DNA from: an uncultured Phycisphaeraceae bacterium
GTDB lineage: Bacteria; Planctomycetota; Phycisphaerae; Phycisphaerales; UBA1924
Direction: 5' to 3'
Length of the DNA stretch: 64,000 nucleotides
NCBI GenBank assembly: GCA_937899905.1
Contig: CALCCF010000103.1
Location: 1 to 64,000, forward strand
Shown here: positions 1 to 8,946 of the stretch, in pieces
How positions within the stretch are numbered: the first letter of the stretch is position 1
How the letters are laid out: each line of letters opens with the position of its first letter
Notes under the pieces: generated by a model
Databases searched by the model: none
Told to the model about the DNA's origin: nothing
The model's input: the letters and a program-made list of their open reading frames with translations, nothing else
Made by a program: the position numbers and the translations under genes

Positions 1-764
1 AGGTCCGAGCACTCGACGGCGTCGACCTGGAGATCGCCACGGGCGAGTTCGTGGCCATCATGGGCGCCTCCGGCTCGGGCAAGAGCACGCTGATGAACGT
101 GCTGGGCTGCCTCGACCGGCCCACCGCCGGCGAGTACGAACTGGCCGGCATCCCCACACGCAAGATGACCGCAACCCGCCTGGCCAAGGTCCGCAATGAG
201 CGCATCGGCTTCATCTTCCAGACGTTCGAGCTGCTGCCGCGAGCATCGGCCATCCAGAACGTCATGCTCCCGATGATCTACAGCAAGAAGCACACGTTCG
301 GCGCACGCGGACGCTCAAAGGCCGCGCTGCGGCGTGTCGGGCTCGGGGACCGCATGCGCCACCGGCCCAACCAGCTCTCGGGCGGGCAGCGCCAACGCGT
401 CGCGGTCGCGCGGTCGCTCGTCAACGACCCGGCCATCCTGCTCGCCGATGAGCCAACAGGCAACCTCGACTCGCACACGACCACCGAGATCATCCGCCTG
501 TTCACCGAACTGCACGAAGAGGGCCAGACCATCGTCATCGTGACCCACGAGGAAGAGGTCGCCGGCTACGCGGATCGGATCGTGCGGCTCCGTGACGGCA
601 AGGTCTTCAGCGACATGCCTACGGGTGAGGACCCGCTGCACCTCGCGTTCCTGCAGTCGATTGCCAGCACGGCCGCACGCCGGGCCCAAACCAAAGATCA
701 AACCAAGGACCAAGCCGCGGCCGAGTCCAAGGACTCGCCAACAGCGCAAGGAGCGCCGGCATGA
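1..764 (+). CDS. MacB/LolD-type ABC transporter ATP-binding protein (5' end outside window)
   Basis: ATPase of a MacB-type ABC exporter; it couples ATP hydrolysis to the mechanotransmission permease encoded next. The Walker A motif (GASGSGKST), the ABC signature (LSGGQRQRVAVARSL), Walker B (ILLADEPTGNLDS) and the switch His (VTHEEEVA) are all visible. The open frame continues upstream to base 3 without a stop, so the GTG at 51 in the ORF track is not the start and the N-terminus lies outside the window. The last 28 or so residues are a hydrophilic tail with a repeated TKDQ unit, beyond the normal domain end. The stop overlaps the permease start (ATGA), which implies coupled translation. The substrate cannot be inferred. 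Confidence 0.93.
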   Translation, partial: VRALDGVDLEIATGEFVAIMGASGSGKSTLMNVLGCLDRPTAGEYELAGIPTRKMTATRLAKVRNERIGFIFQTFELLPRASAIQNVMLPMIYSKKHTFGARGRSKAALRRVGLGDRMRHRPNQLSGGQRQRVAVARSLVNDPAILLADEPTGNLDSHTTTEIIRLFTELHEEGQTIVIVTHEEEVAGYADRIVRLRDGKVFSDMPTGEDPLHLAFLQSIASTAARRAQTKDQTKDQAAAESKDSPTAQGAPA

Positions 765-2002
765 TCCTGATCCGCCTGCTGATGCAGACCGTCGTCCTCG
801 CGCTCGGGCAGATCCTGGCCAACAAGGTGCGCTCACTGCTCACCACACTGGGCATCGTCATCGGCGTCGCGGCGGTCGTCGCGACCGTGGCCGCGATCGA
901 CGGGCTCCGCGGCTTCGTGCTCGACGAGTTCGAGACCGTGGGCACCAGCAAGGTGTACATCGACGGCGACCTGCCCCAGAGCTGGCGCGGCCGGATCTCG
1001 TGGCGGGACACGCAGCTGCAGCCCGACGAGATCGAAGCAATCGTCGAACACGCACCGTCGGTGACGGCCATCAACCCGCACTGGCGCGCATCGGCTCGAG
1101 TGGACTACGAGAACTTCGTGGTCGATTCGGCCCCTGTGGTCGGCATCCGCCCGGCGTGGCACGACGTCGAGAACCGGCAGGTCACGATGGGCCGGCCGTT
1201 CAACATGATCGACGAGGAGCAGCGCCGCTACGTCATCCTGATCAACGATCTGGCGATCGAGGAGTTCAACCTTCCGACATCGCCCGTGGGCGAGTTCCTA
1301 CTCGTAGGCGGACGCCGCTTCCTCATCGTCGGGGTCGTCGAGACCCTTGATCTTGCCGGCATCTTCGGCGGTGGAAACAGCCGCGCCGAGTTCTTCGTGC
1401 CCTTCTCTACTGCCGTCACCCTCAATCCAAACGGCTGGATCACGTACGCCACCGCAACGATGCGGAGCCCCGAAGCCGCAGAGGAGACTCGCGCGGAGAT
1501 CGACTTCATCCTCCGGTCGGTGCGTGGCCTCGACCCCGACGATGATCCGACGTTCGAGATCCAGATGCCACAGGAGTATCTCGAGCAATTCGAGTCGCTC
1601 TCGGCCGGCCTCGTCGCGGGCGCCACGGGCATCGTTGGCATCAGCCTGCTTGTGGGCGGCATCGGCATCATGAACATCATGCTGGTGTCCGTCTCGGAGC
1701 GCACGCGCGAGATCGGCCTGCGCAAGGCCGTCGGCGCGCGCCCGCTGGTGATCCTGATCCAGTTCCTGACCGAAGCCGTCGTCTTGTGCCTTATGGGCGG
1801 CGCCGTGGGCATCGCCATCGGCCAGACGATCATCCTCGGATTGCAGCAGATCCCCAATGCCCCGCTCGAGAACGCGAGCATGCCCATCTGGGCAATCGGC
1901 CTCGCCGTGGGGTTCTGCGCGATCACCGGTGTGGTCTTCGGTGTATTCCCGGCGATCAAGGCGGCGAGACTCGACCCGATCGTCGCGTTGCGGCATGACT
2001 GA
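761..2002 (+). CDS. MacB-type ABC transporter permease
   Basis: Inner-membrane permease of 413 aa with the MacB/FtsX layout: an N-terminal membrane segment (about residues 15-45), a large periplasmic MacB_PCD domain, then three C-terminal membrane segments. The signature after the second segment (LLVGGIGIMNIMLVSVSERTREIGLRKAVGA) is diagnostic of the family. It overlaps the ATPase by 4 bp and is followed closely by a TolC-like protein, so the three genes probably form a tripartite efflux or secretion operon. The periplasmic adaptor (MacA-like) is not in the window and may lie upstream. Confidence 0.93.
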   Translation: MILIRLLMQTVVLALGQILANKVRSLLTTLGIVIGVAAVVATVAAIDGLRGFVLDEFETVGTSKVYIDGDLPQSWRGRISWRDTQLQPDEIEAIVEHAPSVTAINPHWRASARVDYENFVVDSAPVVGIRPAWHDVENRQVTMGRPFNMIDEEQRRYVILINDLAIEEFNLPTSPVGEFLLVGGRRFLIVGVVETLDLAGIFGGGNSRAEFFVPFSTAVTLNPNGWITYATATMRSPEAAEETRAEIDFILRSVRGLDPDDDPTFEIQMPQEYLEQFESLSAGLVAGATGIVGISLLVGGIGIMNIMLVSVSERTREIGLRKAVGARPLVILIQFLTEAVVLCLMGGAVGIAIGQTIILGLQQIPNAPLENASMPIWAIGLAVGFCAITGVVFGVFPAIKAARLDPIVALRHD

Positions 2003-2020
2003 TTTTTCGTGGAGTGGTTG

Positions 2021-3697
2021 ATGCGAGCACGTGCGTGTGGTGTTGTTGTGGTTTCGATGTTGCTGGCAGCGGGCTGCGCGACACCGTTCGATCGAGCACC
2101 GACAGATCAATCGCTGCTCGGGCCCGAGGGTCGGCTGAAGCACATCCGCCCGCTGGAACTCAGCGCCACCGCGCCCGAGGCTGGTGAGCCGGACCAGTTG
2201 CCCGTCTTACCACGGGCGGTCGTTGTCGATCCGTCCGCGCCCACGGTGCCGCTGACCATCGAGCAAGCCCGCGCTGCGGCGCTCGAGAACAACCTGAACA
2301 TCCGCGTCTCGCTGATCTCTCCCACTATCGCCGCCGAGCGGGTTTCTGAAGAGGAAGCCGCATTCGAGGCCGTATTCCGCGTGACCGCTGTCGCCCAGCA
2401 GACCGATACGCCAACCTTCAGCGAACTCCAGGACGCCCAGCAGGAATTCCAGTCGCTCAATCCCTCGATTGCGATCCCCACGCGCGTGGGCGGAGACTTC
2501 ACGATCTCGGCACCGTTCACGCGCAACGAGACCAACAATCCGTTTGCCACCGTCGACCCCGCGTTCACGCAGGATTTGGAATTCAGCCTCAGCCAGCCGC
2601 TGCTGCGGGGGGCCGGTCGGCGCGCCACGACCGCGGCCTTGCGCATCGCTGCGTTCGACCGCTCTCTTGCGGCCGCGCGCACGAAGCTGGATGTCATCGC
2701 CCAGCTCGCGGCGGTGGATCGCGCCTACTGGAGGTTGTACTCGTCTCGGCTGGAGGTCGCCGTCGCACTCCAGCAGCGCGAGCTGGCGATCGCCCAGCTC
2801 GAGCGGGCGCAGCGCCGCTTCGATGCGCAGCGCGTCCCCGAGATCGAGGTCCTGCGGGCCGAGAGCGGCGTGGCGGATCGCACCGAGGCGATCATCGTCG
2901 CCCAGAACGCCCAGTCGCTGCGCGAGCGGGAGCTCAAGCAGCTGCTCAACCTTCCTGAGCTGCCCATCGAGAGCGAGGCCCGGATCGACCTATCGAGCGT
3001 TCCGGATCCAGCGCTCTACGACGCCAACGCGGACATGCTGATGGATCGGGCGCTCGCGTCGCGCATGGAGCTGCTGGAAGTGGAACTCCAGCTCGCGCAG
3101 GACCTCGTGCGGATCGACCTTGCCGAGAACCAGGCGCTGCCGACGCTAAACCTCGATGCCTTGTACCGCATCAACGGTTTGGGGGGCAACCACGGCGGCG
3201 CGACCGAAGTCCTCGTCGAGAACGACTTCGAAGACTGGCGCGTGGCGCTCACGGCAGGCATTCCCATCGGCAACGAGGCAGCGCTCTCGAACCTGCGCGG
3301 CCTCGTGCTCAGTCGACTCCAGCGCATCGCCACCAAGCAGCTCCGCGAGCAGACCATCCGCCAGGAGGTACTCGACTCGGTCGACGACATGGGCACGAGC
3401 TGGCAGCGCGTGATCGCCGCCCGCGAGCGATTACGCCTTGCGACTCGCACGCTGCGCGCCGAGGAGCGGCAGTTCAACGTCGGCCGCTCGACCTCGACGG
3501 ATGTGCTCGACGCGAGCGCCCGCCTAGCCGACGCGCAGCTTAGCGAATTGGCCGCCATCGTGGACTACCAGCTCGCGCAGGTGAACCTCGCCGTCGCGAC
3601 CGGCACGCTGATGGGGCAGGCCAAGGTTGGTCTCGAGTTTGCGCGCAAGCCGGAGCTGGATGGATTCCGGTATTGGCCCGAAGCGGTCACGCCGTGA
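2021..3697 (+). CDS. TolC-family outer membrane efflux lipoprotein
   Basis: Outer-membrane channel of a tripartite export system. The ATG at 2021 is preferred over the GTG at 2009 because GGAG lies about 7 bases upstream and translation then begins directly with a lipoprotein signal peptide ending in the lipobox LAAGC. The mature part has two outer-membrane efflux (OEP) repeats rich in long amphipathic, coiled-coil-forming helices (e.g. QQRELAIAQLERAQRRF; NVGRSTSTDVLDASARLADAQ). It lies 18 bp after the permease, which argues that they work together. Length (558 aa) is slightly above usual for TolC homologues because of an N-terminal linker of about 60 residues. Confidence 0.9.
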   Translation: MRARACGVVVVSMLLAAGCATPFDRAPTDQSLLGPEGRLKHIRPLELSATAPEAGEPDQLPVLPRAVVVDPSAPTVPLTIEQARAAALENNLNIRVSLISPTIAAERVSEEEAAFEAVFRVTAVAQQTDTPTFSELQDAQQEFQSLNPSIAIPTRVGGDFTISAPFTRNETNNPFATVDPAFTQDLEFSLSQPLLRGAGRRATTAALRIAAFDRSLAAARTKLDVIAQLAAVDRAYWRLYSSRLEVAVALQQRELAIAQLERAQRRFDAQRVPEIEVLRAESGVADRTEAIIVAQNAQSLRERELKQLLNLPELPIESEARIDLSSVPDPALYDANADMLMDRALASRMELLEVELQLAQDLVRIDLAENQALPTLNLDALYRINGLGGNHGGATEVLVENDFEDWRVALTAGIPIGNEAALSNLRGLVLSRLQRIATKQLREQTIRQEVLDSVDDMGTSWQRVIAARERLRLATRTLRAEERQFNVGRSTSTDVLDASARLADAQLSELAAIVDYQLAQVNLAVATGTLMGQAKVGLEFARKPELDGFRYWPEAVTP

Positions 3698-3700
3698 GCC

Positions 3701-4003
3701 TCAGACGCTGAAGGCCCACCAGCCGATGGCACACAGGATGGCGCCGTGGACCGCGGCGATGAGCAGCGTGAGGGCGCGAAAGCCCGGCTTGCTCGTCTTG
3801 TGGCGGAACACCCGTTGCGCGATCACGGCACCAAACGCGCCGCCGGCGAGCTCGACCTTGCGCAACGTTGCTTCCTTGGTGCGCCAGCCGCCCTGCTTCG
3901 AGGCTCGCTTGTCCACGCCGTAGCGCACGACGGCTGCGATGCCCCAGCCGAGGTACCACACCGCGGCCGCGAGCAGGACCCAGAGCCTGGGATTCTCGGG
4001 CAC
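3701..4003 (-). CDS. DUF1294 family small membrane protein
   Basis: A 100-aa protein with three predicted hydrophobic segments. The DUF1294 pattern is visible: YGVDKRASKQGGWR, then the E..GG..GA segment and FRHKTSKPGFR. The function of the family is unknown. It starts with GTG three bases after the stop of the FG-GAP gene on the same strand, so the two are probably co-transcribed. It converges with the efflux operon, only 3 bp away. Confidence 0.82.
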   Translation of the reverse strand: MPENPRLWVLLAAAVWYLGWGIAAVVRYGVDKRASKQGGWRTKEATLRKVELAGGAFGAVIAQRVFRHKTSKPGFRALTLLIAAVHGAILCAIGWWAFSV

Positions 4004-4006
4004 GGG

Positions 4007-5563
4007 CTACATCGGCTCGGTGACGGTGATCAGTTGGTTCGGATCGATATCCGTCAGTACGGCCTCACGTCCGCTGGGGAACACAACCCGAAGCTCGTCG
4101 ATGGTGTCGACAGCGCCGAGCCCGAAGTGGGCCTCAAGTGGCGGGGCGCTGTAGAAGCTGCCGCCAACAAATACATCGTGCCGCCACGTGCGGTCGCCGA
4201 CAGTGACGAACACCTTGCTGCCGACGCCGCGCCGATTGCTGGTGGTGCCGCGAAGGCGGACGCGAAGCCAAGAGTTGCCCGCGCGGTCCGTATCGTTGCG
4301 GAGGACGACGGCCTTGCCGAACACGTCGGTGAGGATGATGTCGATGTCGCCGTCGTTCTCGAGGTCGATCGGCACGAGGCCGCGGGTGTCGCCCTGGTGA
4401 TCGAGCCCGCTGCCCAGGCCGGCATCGATGAAGGTGCCGTCGCCGCGGCCGAGGAAGAACTGGGCCCGCGTGTGCCACTCGGGCTGCACCCAGCCGTTGA
4501 CGCCCATGAGGTCGAGGTTGCCGTCAAGGTCGGCGTCCCACAGCCAGGTACCCCAGGCGAAGAACGTGTTGTCGGCGCCGGAGGTCTTGGCTCGGTTCTC
4601 GAACACGCCGGTGTCGGTGGCCATGTACAAGGCGTTCGGCCCCGGCTCGTCGTTCGTATTGAACGGGCTGAAGGACATGTTGGTGGTGTAGATGTCCAGG
4701 CGGCCGTCGCCGTTGACATCCCCCACCGCGACGCCCATGTCGTTGGCGACGTGCACCAGGTTCCACTCGTGGCTGACATCGGTGAACGTGCCGTCGCCGT
4801 TGTTGCGCAGCGCATAGTCCTCATCGAAGTCGACCGCGGCGAAGAGGTCCTGATCGCCGTCGTCGTCGAGGTCGAGGAAGACCGGCTGCCAGTGGAAGCG
4901 GTCGTCGTCGGGGAAGCCGCCAGCGCTTGCAGCGATATCTGTGAAGCGGAAGCTGCCATCGTTTCGGAAGAGGTGGATCGTCTGCTCGAACCAGCCGCCG
5001 ATGAAGATGTCCAGATCGCCGTCGTTGTCGATGTCGGCCGCGGCCGCGCCGCCGTGCGTGGCGTCGTAGTGCTCGAGCCCGCTCAGGTCGGTCACGTCGC
5101 TGAAGGTCGAGTCGCCGTTGTTGCGATAGACGCGGCTGGTCGGGAATGAGTCGTCGAACTCCGACGAGTCGTTGAACACGACCAGATCATCGAACCCATC
5201 GTTGTCCAGGTCGAGCCACAGGGCCTGCTTGCTGAAACCGGCGACGTGGTCGACGCCGGCGGCCGAGGCCATCTCGGTAAAGGTGCCGTCGCCGTTGTTC
5301 TGGTAAAGGTGGTTGGCAAAGCCGGCGGAGTTGGGGATGTAGACGTCGTCGAACCCGTCGTTGTTGAAGTCGCCCACGGCCGGTCCGACGCCGAAGCGTT
5401 CGTTCTGGCCTGGGAACAGCGGCGGGACGGGCCAGGCGGCCTGGCCATGGGTGAAGTCGATGCGGCAGGCATCGGTCGCGTCGGTGTAGCGGACGCCCTG
5501 CGCCCACGCACTCGCGGTGCAGGCAAGGCCACACATCCCGAACAGCACGCTCGTTCTGGTCAT
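4007..5563 (-). CDS. Secreted FG-GAP/VCBS repeat protein with C-terminal ASPIC/UnbV domain
   Basis: Predicted exported beta-propeller protein. I chose the ATG at 5563 over 5569 because the run AGGAGGAGG ends 6 bases before it; this gives a clean signal peptide (TRTSVLFGMCGLACTASAWA). Seven or so FG-GAP/VCBS repeats follow, each with Asp-rich calcium-type loops such as DFNNDGFDDV, DIDNDGDLDI and DVNGDGRLDI. The last 90 residues match the ASPIC/UnbV domain (NRRGVGSKVFVTVGD, GLGAVDTIDELRVVFPSG), the CRTAC1-like arrangement common in planctomycetes. The biological role is unknown; binding to extracellular matrix or polymer is only an inference. Confidence 0.9.
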   Translation of the reverse strand: MTRTSVLFGMCGLACTASAWAQGVRYTDATDACRIDFTHGQAAWPVPPLFPGQNERFGVGPAVGDFNNDGFDDVYIPNSAGFANHLYQNNGDGTFTEMASAAGVDHVAGFSKQALWLDLDNDGFDDLVVFNDSSEFDDSFPTSRVYRNNGDSTFSDVTDLSGLEHYDATHGGAAAADIDNDGDLDIFIGGWFEQTIHLFRNDGSFRFTDIAASAGGFPDDDRFHWQPVFLDLDDDGDQDLFAAVDFDEDYALRNNGDGTFTDVSHEWNLVHVANDMGVAVGDVNGDGRLDIYTTNMSFSPFNTNDEPGPNALYMATDTGVFENRAKTSGADNTFFAWGTWLWDADLDGNLDLMGVNGWVQPEWHTRAQFFLGRGDGTFIDAGLGSGLDHQGDTRGLVPIDLENDGDIDIILTDVFGKAVVLRNDTDRAGNSWLRVRLRGTTSNRRGVGSKVFVTVGDRTWRHDVFVGGSFYSAPPLEAHFGLGAVDTIDELRVVFPSGREAVLTDIDPNQLITVTEPM

Positions 5564-5664
5564 CACCATCCTCCTCCTCAGGGAGCGTATACGCCGGCTC
5601 AGGAGGCGGCGTTTTGCGGGGCTTCCGTTGGGGTTATCGGGATCTTGGAGAGCCGGGTTGAGCC

Positions 5665-6819
5665 CTACGCCAGGGCGTCGAGCAGCTCGGGGATGCCGGT
5701 GCCGTGGGTGGCCACGGTCTCGAGCACAGGCCGCTTGCCGGAGATGTCCTTGAGGTCACGGACCAGCTCGTTCTCACCCGGATGGTCGGCCTTGTTGCAC
5801 ACGAACAGGTCGGCGATCTCCAGGATTCCCGCCTTGTCCATCTGCACGGCGTCGCCCATGCCCGGGGTGAGCACGACGACGGTGCGGTCGACATGGTCGC
5901 GGATGCGCGTCTCGTTCTGGCCGGCGCCGACGGTCTCGATGAACAACGTGTCGTACGCGTCGGCACCCTCGCATGCGCCACCGATCAGCTCCGTGACCTC
6001 TTCGAGCGCGTGGTAGTCCTCGCCGCGAATGGCCAGCGAGCGGTAGTAGGCGGCCTCGCCGAGGCGGTTGAAGTCGACACGTAGGCGGTCACCGAGCAAC
6101 GCGCCGCCCGAGATCGGGCTCATGGGGTCGAACGCGACGACGGCGCAGCGACCGAGGCTCGGGTCTTGCTCGGCACGGCGGGCGTGCTCGCTGACGAGTT
6201 GGGCGACCAGCGTGCTCTTGCCGGCGCCGGGCGAGCCGGTGATGCCGATGACGCGCTTGGGGCGTCGGCGGACGGCGCCGGAGCGCACGGGTCGCCCAAG
6301 GTGCGCGAGCGAGATGTCGCGCGCGAGCTGGGCGGTCGCGTGGCCGCTCTCGATCTCCTGCGGGTACGCGTCGACCGTCGACGCGGCGGCCTCGACGATA
6401 TCGATCAGCCCCACGCCGGTCGTAAAGCATCGCGCAACGCCGGCTTCCTTGAGCGCGGGCAGGTCCTCCTGGGGCAGGATGCCGCCCATGTGCACGGGGA
6501 TATCGCCGCGGCCGACGCCGGCGAGGGCCTTGAGCAGGTTCGGGCCGAGCGTGAGGTGGCTGTTGCTCATCATGCTGGCGGCGATGACGTCGACGTCCTC
6601 GTCGCGGGCGCTGATGGCCAGGCTCTTGGGCGTCTGCCACAGGCCGCTGTAGATGACGTGCACGCCCGAGTCGCGCATGGCGCGGGCGATGACCTTGACG
6701 CCGCGGTCGTGGCCGTCCAGGCCCATCTTGCCCAGCAGCACGCGTGGGCGGTGGTCGAGGCTCGCGCAGCGGTCGGCCTTCTCGAATTCGGTTGTCGCGG
6801 CGCCGAGCGGTTGGGCCAT
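5665..6819 (-). CDS. Fusion of B12-binding domain with MeaB/ArgK-type G-protein chaperone (IcmF-like without mutase)
   Basis: 384 aa. Residues 24-150 form a cobalamin-binding Rossmann domain with the base-off motif DGHDRG (residues 35-40, His37 as lower axial ligand) and the downstream GG loop (VHMGGILP). Residues 185-384 form a MeaB-type GTPase: P-loop GSPGAGKST at about 195, ETVGAGQNE switch region, and NKAD specificity motif. IcmF has the order B12 domain, GTPase, mutase; this protein stops where the mutase would begin. It therefore probably works with a mutase large subunit encoded elsewhere, carrying the cofactor and gating its loading or repair. The start has GAGGAG 5 bases upstream. 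Confidence 0.88.
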   Translation of the reverse strand: MAQPLGAATTEFEKADRCASLDHRPRVLLGKMGLDGHDRGVKVIARAMRDSGVHVIYSGLWQTPKSLAISARDEDVDVIAASMMSNSHLTLGPNLLKALAGVGRGDIPVHMGGILPQEDLPALKEAGVARCFTTGVGLIDIVEAAASTVDAYPQEIESGHATAQLARDISLAHLGRPVRSGAVRRRPKRVIGITGSPGAGKSTLVAQLVSEHARRAEQDPSLGRCAVVAFDPMSPISGGALLGDRLRVDFNRLGEAAYYRSLAIRGEDYHALEEVTELIGGACEGADAYDTLFIETVGAGQNETRIRDHVDRTVVVLTPGMGDAVQMDKAGILEIADLFVCNKADHPGENELVRDLKDISGKRPVLETVATHGTGIPELLDALA

Positions 6820-6834
6820 GGAAGCTCCTCAAGA

Positions 6835-6848
6835 TCCGTCCGGACGGA
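6835..6848. promoter_or_regulatory. 14-bp perfect palindrome upstream of the B12/GTPase gene
   Basis: TCCGTCCGGACGGA reads identically on both strands and lies 16 bp before the start codon of the B12-binding/GTPase fusion, in its divergent intergenic region with the TerB-like gene. An operator for a dimeric repressor is possible. In GC-rich DNA such a palindrome could also arise by chance. Confidence 0.35.
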
Positions 6849-7015
6849 CACCTATCAAAAACGCGTGACATCGTCCGGGCCCGCAGGGTATGCGCGATCG
6901 CCGGCCCACACGGCCTCGCCAAGGGCCTGCCCGTGCATGGCGCACGCCCCCATCGCGAGGCTGAAAACCGTCTCGCGTTTCACGAATACGGTTGTCGCCA
7001 TGCCGGAGACCAGCC

Positions 7016-8098
7016 ATGCTTGAGACGAACGAAGCCCACGCCGTCCTCGCGATCTCGCTCATGGCCGCTATGGCAGACGGCCGCACAGGGAGCGAGGAGC
7101 GCGAGCACCTGCGTTCGCTGTTTGATTCGCTGAGCAGCGAGCATGATCTTCCCGATCTGCCCGCCTTGTACCAGAGCGTGCTGATGAGGCGGACCTCGCT
7201 GGACGCCGAGGCAGCGAAGCTGTCGAGTGATGAGGCCAAGAGCATGGCCTTCGAGATGGCGGTGTGCGTCGCCGACGCCGACGGCACCACGACCGACGCC
7301 GAGCAGAAATTCCTGGACACGCTCGAGCGCGCCCTCGGGCTGGATCACGGCCGGGCCGTCGCGTTCGAGCAGGACGCCGAGACGATCGCGCTCGCCGACG
7401 ACCGGCCCGAGGACGATCGGATGGACGCCGACGCGCTGCTCGGACCCATCGACACGGCCCCGGCGGGTGTGGCCGCAGGCGCCGCGACGCTCCCCGAGCA
7501 AACCAAGCCCGCCCAACTCGCCACGGCCGCGCAGCCAAGCGCCGGCGACCTCGCCACACAAGCGGCCGCCAAAGAAACCGCGCAAGCGGTCGACTCGACC
7601 ATCCTGAAGTACGCCATCCTCAACGGCGCGCTCGAGCTCATGCCGCAGAATCTGGCGACCATGGCCATCCTGCCGCTGCAGACACGCATGGTCTACGTCG
7701 TCGGCAAGCACCACGGCTACACGCTCGGGGCCGGGCACATCAAGGAGTTCATCGCCACGCTCGGCCTTGGCGCCACGGGCCAGATGCTCGAGAATTTTGC
7801 GCGCAAGGCTCTGGGCAAGCTCGCCAGGAAGACCCTCGGCAAGACCGCCGGTAAGGTCGCGTACGCCGCGACCGGCCCGATGATGACGTTCGCGACGACG
7901 TACGCCATTGGCAGGGTCGCCAGCACCTACTACGCCGGCGGCCGCACGCTGAGCAGCCTGGACCTCAAGAGCATGTTCACCCGCGAGCTGGACCGCGGCA
8001 AGTCGCTGTACGACCAGCACAGCGGCAGCATTGGTCAAAGGGCCGCGAGCCTGAACCCGGCGGATGTGATGCGGGCGGTGAAGGGCGGGGGGATCTAG
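7016..8098 (+). CDS. TerB-like N-domain with DUF697/YcjF-like C-terminal membrane region
   Basis: 360 aa. The ATG at 7016 is preferred to the TTG at 6992 because GGAG lies about 9 bases upstream and the conserved domain begins just after it. The first 130 residues resemble TerB/DUF533 helical domains (LAISLMAAMADGRTGSEE; acidic DADGTTTDAEQ that could bind metal). After an Ala/Thr-rich linker, residues 200-330 resemble the DUF697 module (ILNGALELMPQ, LPLQTRMVYVVGKHHGY, a Gly/Lys-rich amphipathic stretch, AIGRVASTYYAGGRTL). The function is unknown; TerB homologues occur in tellurite/stress loci. The end overlaps the converging VOC gene by 4 bp. Confidence 0.72.
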   Translation: MLETNEAHAVLAISLMAAMADGRTGSEEREHLRSLFDSLSSEHDLPDLPALYQSVLMRRTSLDAEAAKLSSDEAKSMAFEMAVCVADADGTTTDAEQKFLDTLERALGLDHGRAVAFEQDAETIALADDRPEDDRMDADALLGPIDTAPAGVAAGAATLPEQTKPAQLATAAQPSAGDLATQAAAKETAQAVDSTILKYAILNGALELMPQNLATMAILPLQTRMVYVVGKHHGYTLGAGHIKEFIATLGLGATGQMLENFARKALGKLARKTLGKTAGKVAYAATGPMMTFATTYAIGRVASTYYAGGRTLSSLDLKSMFTRELDRGKSLYDQHSGSIGQRAASLNPADVMRAVKGGGI

Positions 8099-8496
8099 AG
8101 AGCCTGGTTCTCCTCGTAGATCATCACCCAGTTGCCGCACGTGTCGTCGAGCATTGCCACCTTCGAGCCGGGCATGTCGCTGATGCCGCCCTTGAACTGG
8201 ACGCCGGCGGCGGCCAGCCGCTCGTGCTCGGCGGCGATGTCGTCGACCCTGAACGCGGTGACCGGGATGCCCTCGCTATACAGGGCGGTCTTCCAGGCCT
8301 TGGTGGCCGGGTGCTCGCCGCTGGGCTCGAGCATGAGGGCCGCGCCGTCGGGCTCCTCGGGGCTGACGACGGTCAGGAAGCGGTGGCCGGGGGCGACCTC
8401 CATGTCGTCCTTTTTCACGAAGCCGAGCTTCTGGGTGTAGAAGGCCAGGGCGTGGTCCTGGTCGGAAATCGGCACTCCGGCGAGCTTGATGCGCAT
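8095..8496 (-). CDS. VOC-family (glyoxalase/bleomycin resistance-like) protein
   Basis: A 133-aa single-module VOC protein with the paired beta-alpha-beta-beta-beta repeats: VPISDQDHALAFYTQKLGF at the start and VDDIAAEHERLAAAGVQF before the C-terminal half (MLDDTCGNWVMIYE). It resembles the small glyoxalase-like dioxygenase-superfamily proteins of unknown substrate. AGGGAG lies about 7 bases before the ATG. The neighbouring GNAT gene is on the same strand 27 bp upstream and may be co-transcribed. Confidence 0.87.
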   Translation of the reverse strand: MRIKLAGVPISDQDHALAFYTQKLGFVKKDDMEVAPGHRFLTVVSPEEPDGAALMLEPSGEHPATKAWKTALYSEGIPVTAFRVDDIAAEHERLAAAGVQFKGGISDMPGSKVAMLDDTCGNWVMIYEENQAL

Positions 8497-8523
8497 GGCG
8501 GTCTCCCTTCGGTCGCCACTCTA

Positions 8524-8946
8524 TCAGCTGTACCGGAAGAACACCAACTCCGGGTCGCCCTCGTCCAAGTTGTGGATCGTGCCGGTGTGCTCGAAGCCCT
8601 CGGCGGCCAGCAGGGCCCGCATGGGGATGTTCGATTCATTGGTAGAGGTGAATATCTTCGGCGTTTCGCTCAGCCGGACGGCCTCGCGAACGAGCCGGGT
8701 GCCGATGCCCCGCCGCCGCGCACTCTCGGCGACGTGCAGTATATCGATCATGGCGTTTCCGAAGAAGGTGTGCGTCAGCAGCGCGTAGCCGACAATGGAG
8801 CCGCCGGACTCGGCGATGAGGCAGCCCGATGATTGCATCGCAACATCGAGCAGCCAGCGACGGTGGCGGTCATCCCTGCACGCGGGGTCGAGCGCGTACA
8901 GCGCCTCGCGGCCAGACTCCTCACCCATGCCAACGTTTGTCTTCAA
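8524..8946 (-). CDS. GNAT-family N-acetyltransferase
   Basis: 140 aa with the GNAT fold: the acetyl-CoA pyrophosphate-binding motif is RRRGIGTRL at about residue 85, preceded by the beta-strand IDILHVAES and followed by the AAEGFEHTGTI segment. The listed start is TTG with GGAG 7 bases upstream; the ATG at 8928 is the alternative and would remove 6 residues. The substrate is unknown. The 5' end borders the lower-GC patch that begins near 8940. Confidence 0.85.
   Translation of the reverse strand: MKTNVGMGEESGREALYALDPACRDDRHRRWLLDVAMQSSGCLIAESGGSIVGYALLTHTFFGNAMIDILHVAESARRRGIGTRLVREAVRLSETPKIFTSTNESNIPMRALLAAEGFEHTGTIHNLDEGDPELVFFRYS

Noticed and set aside
3746-5149. 467-codon plus-strand ORF antisense to the FG-GAP gene
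   Set aside because: Val/Glu/Ala-rich mirror of the Asp-rich repeats; the minus-strand protein has a signal peptide and known domains.
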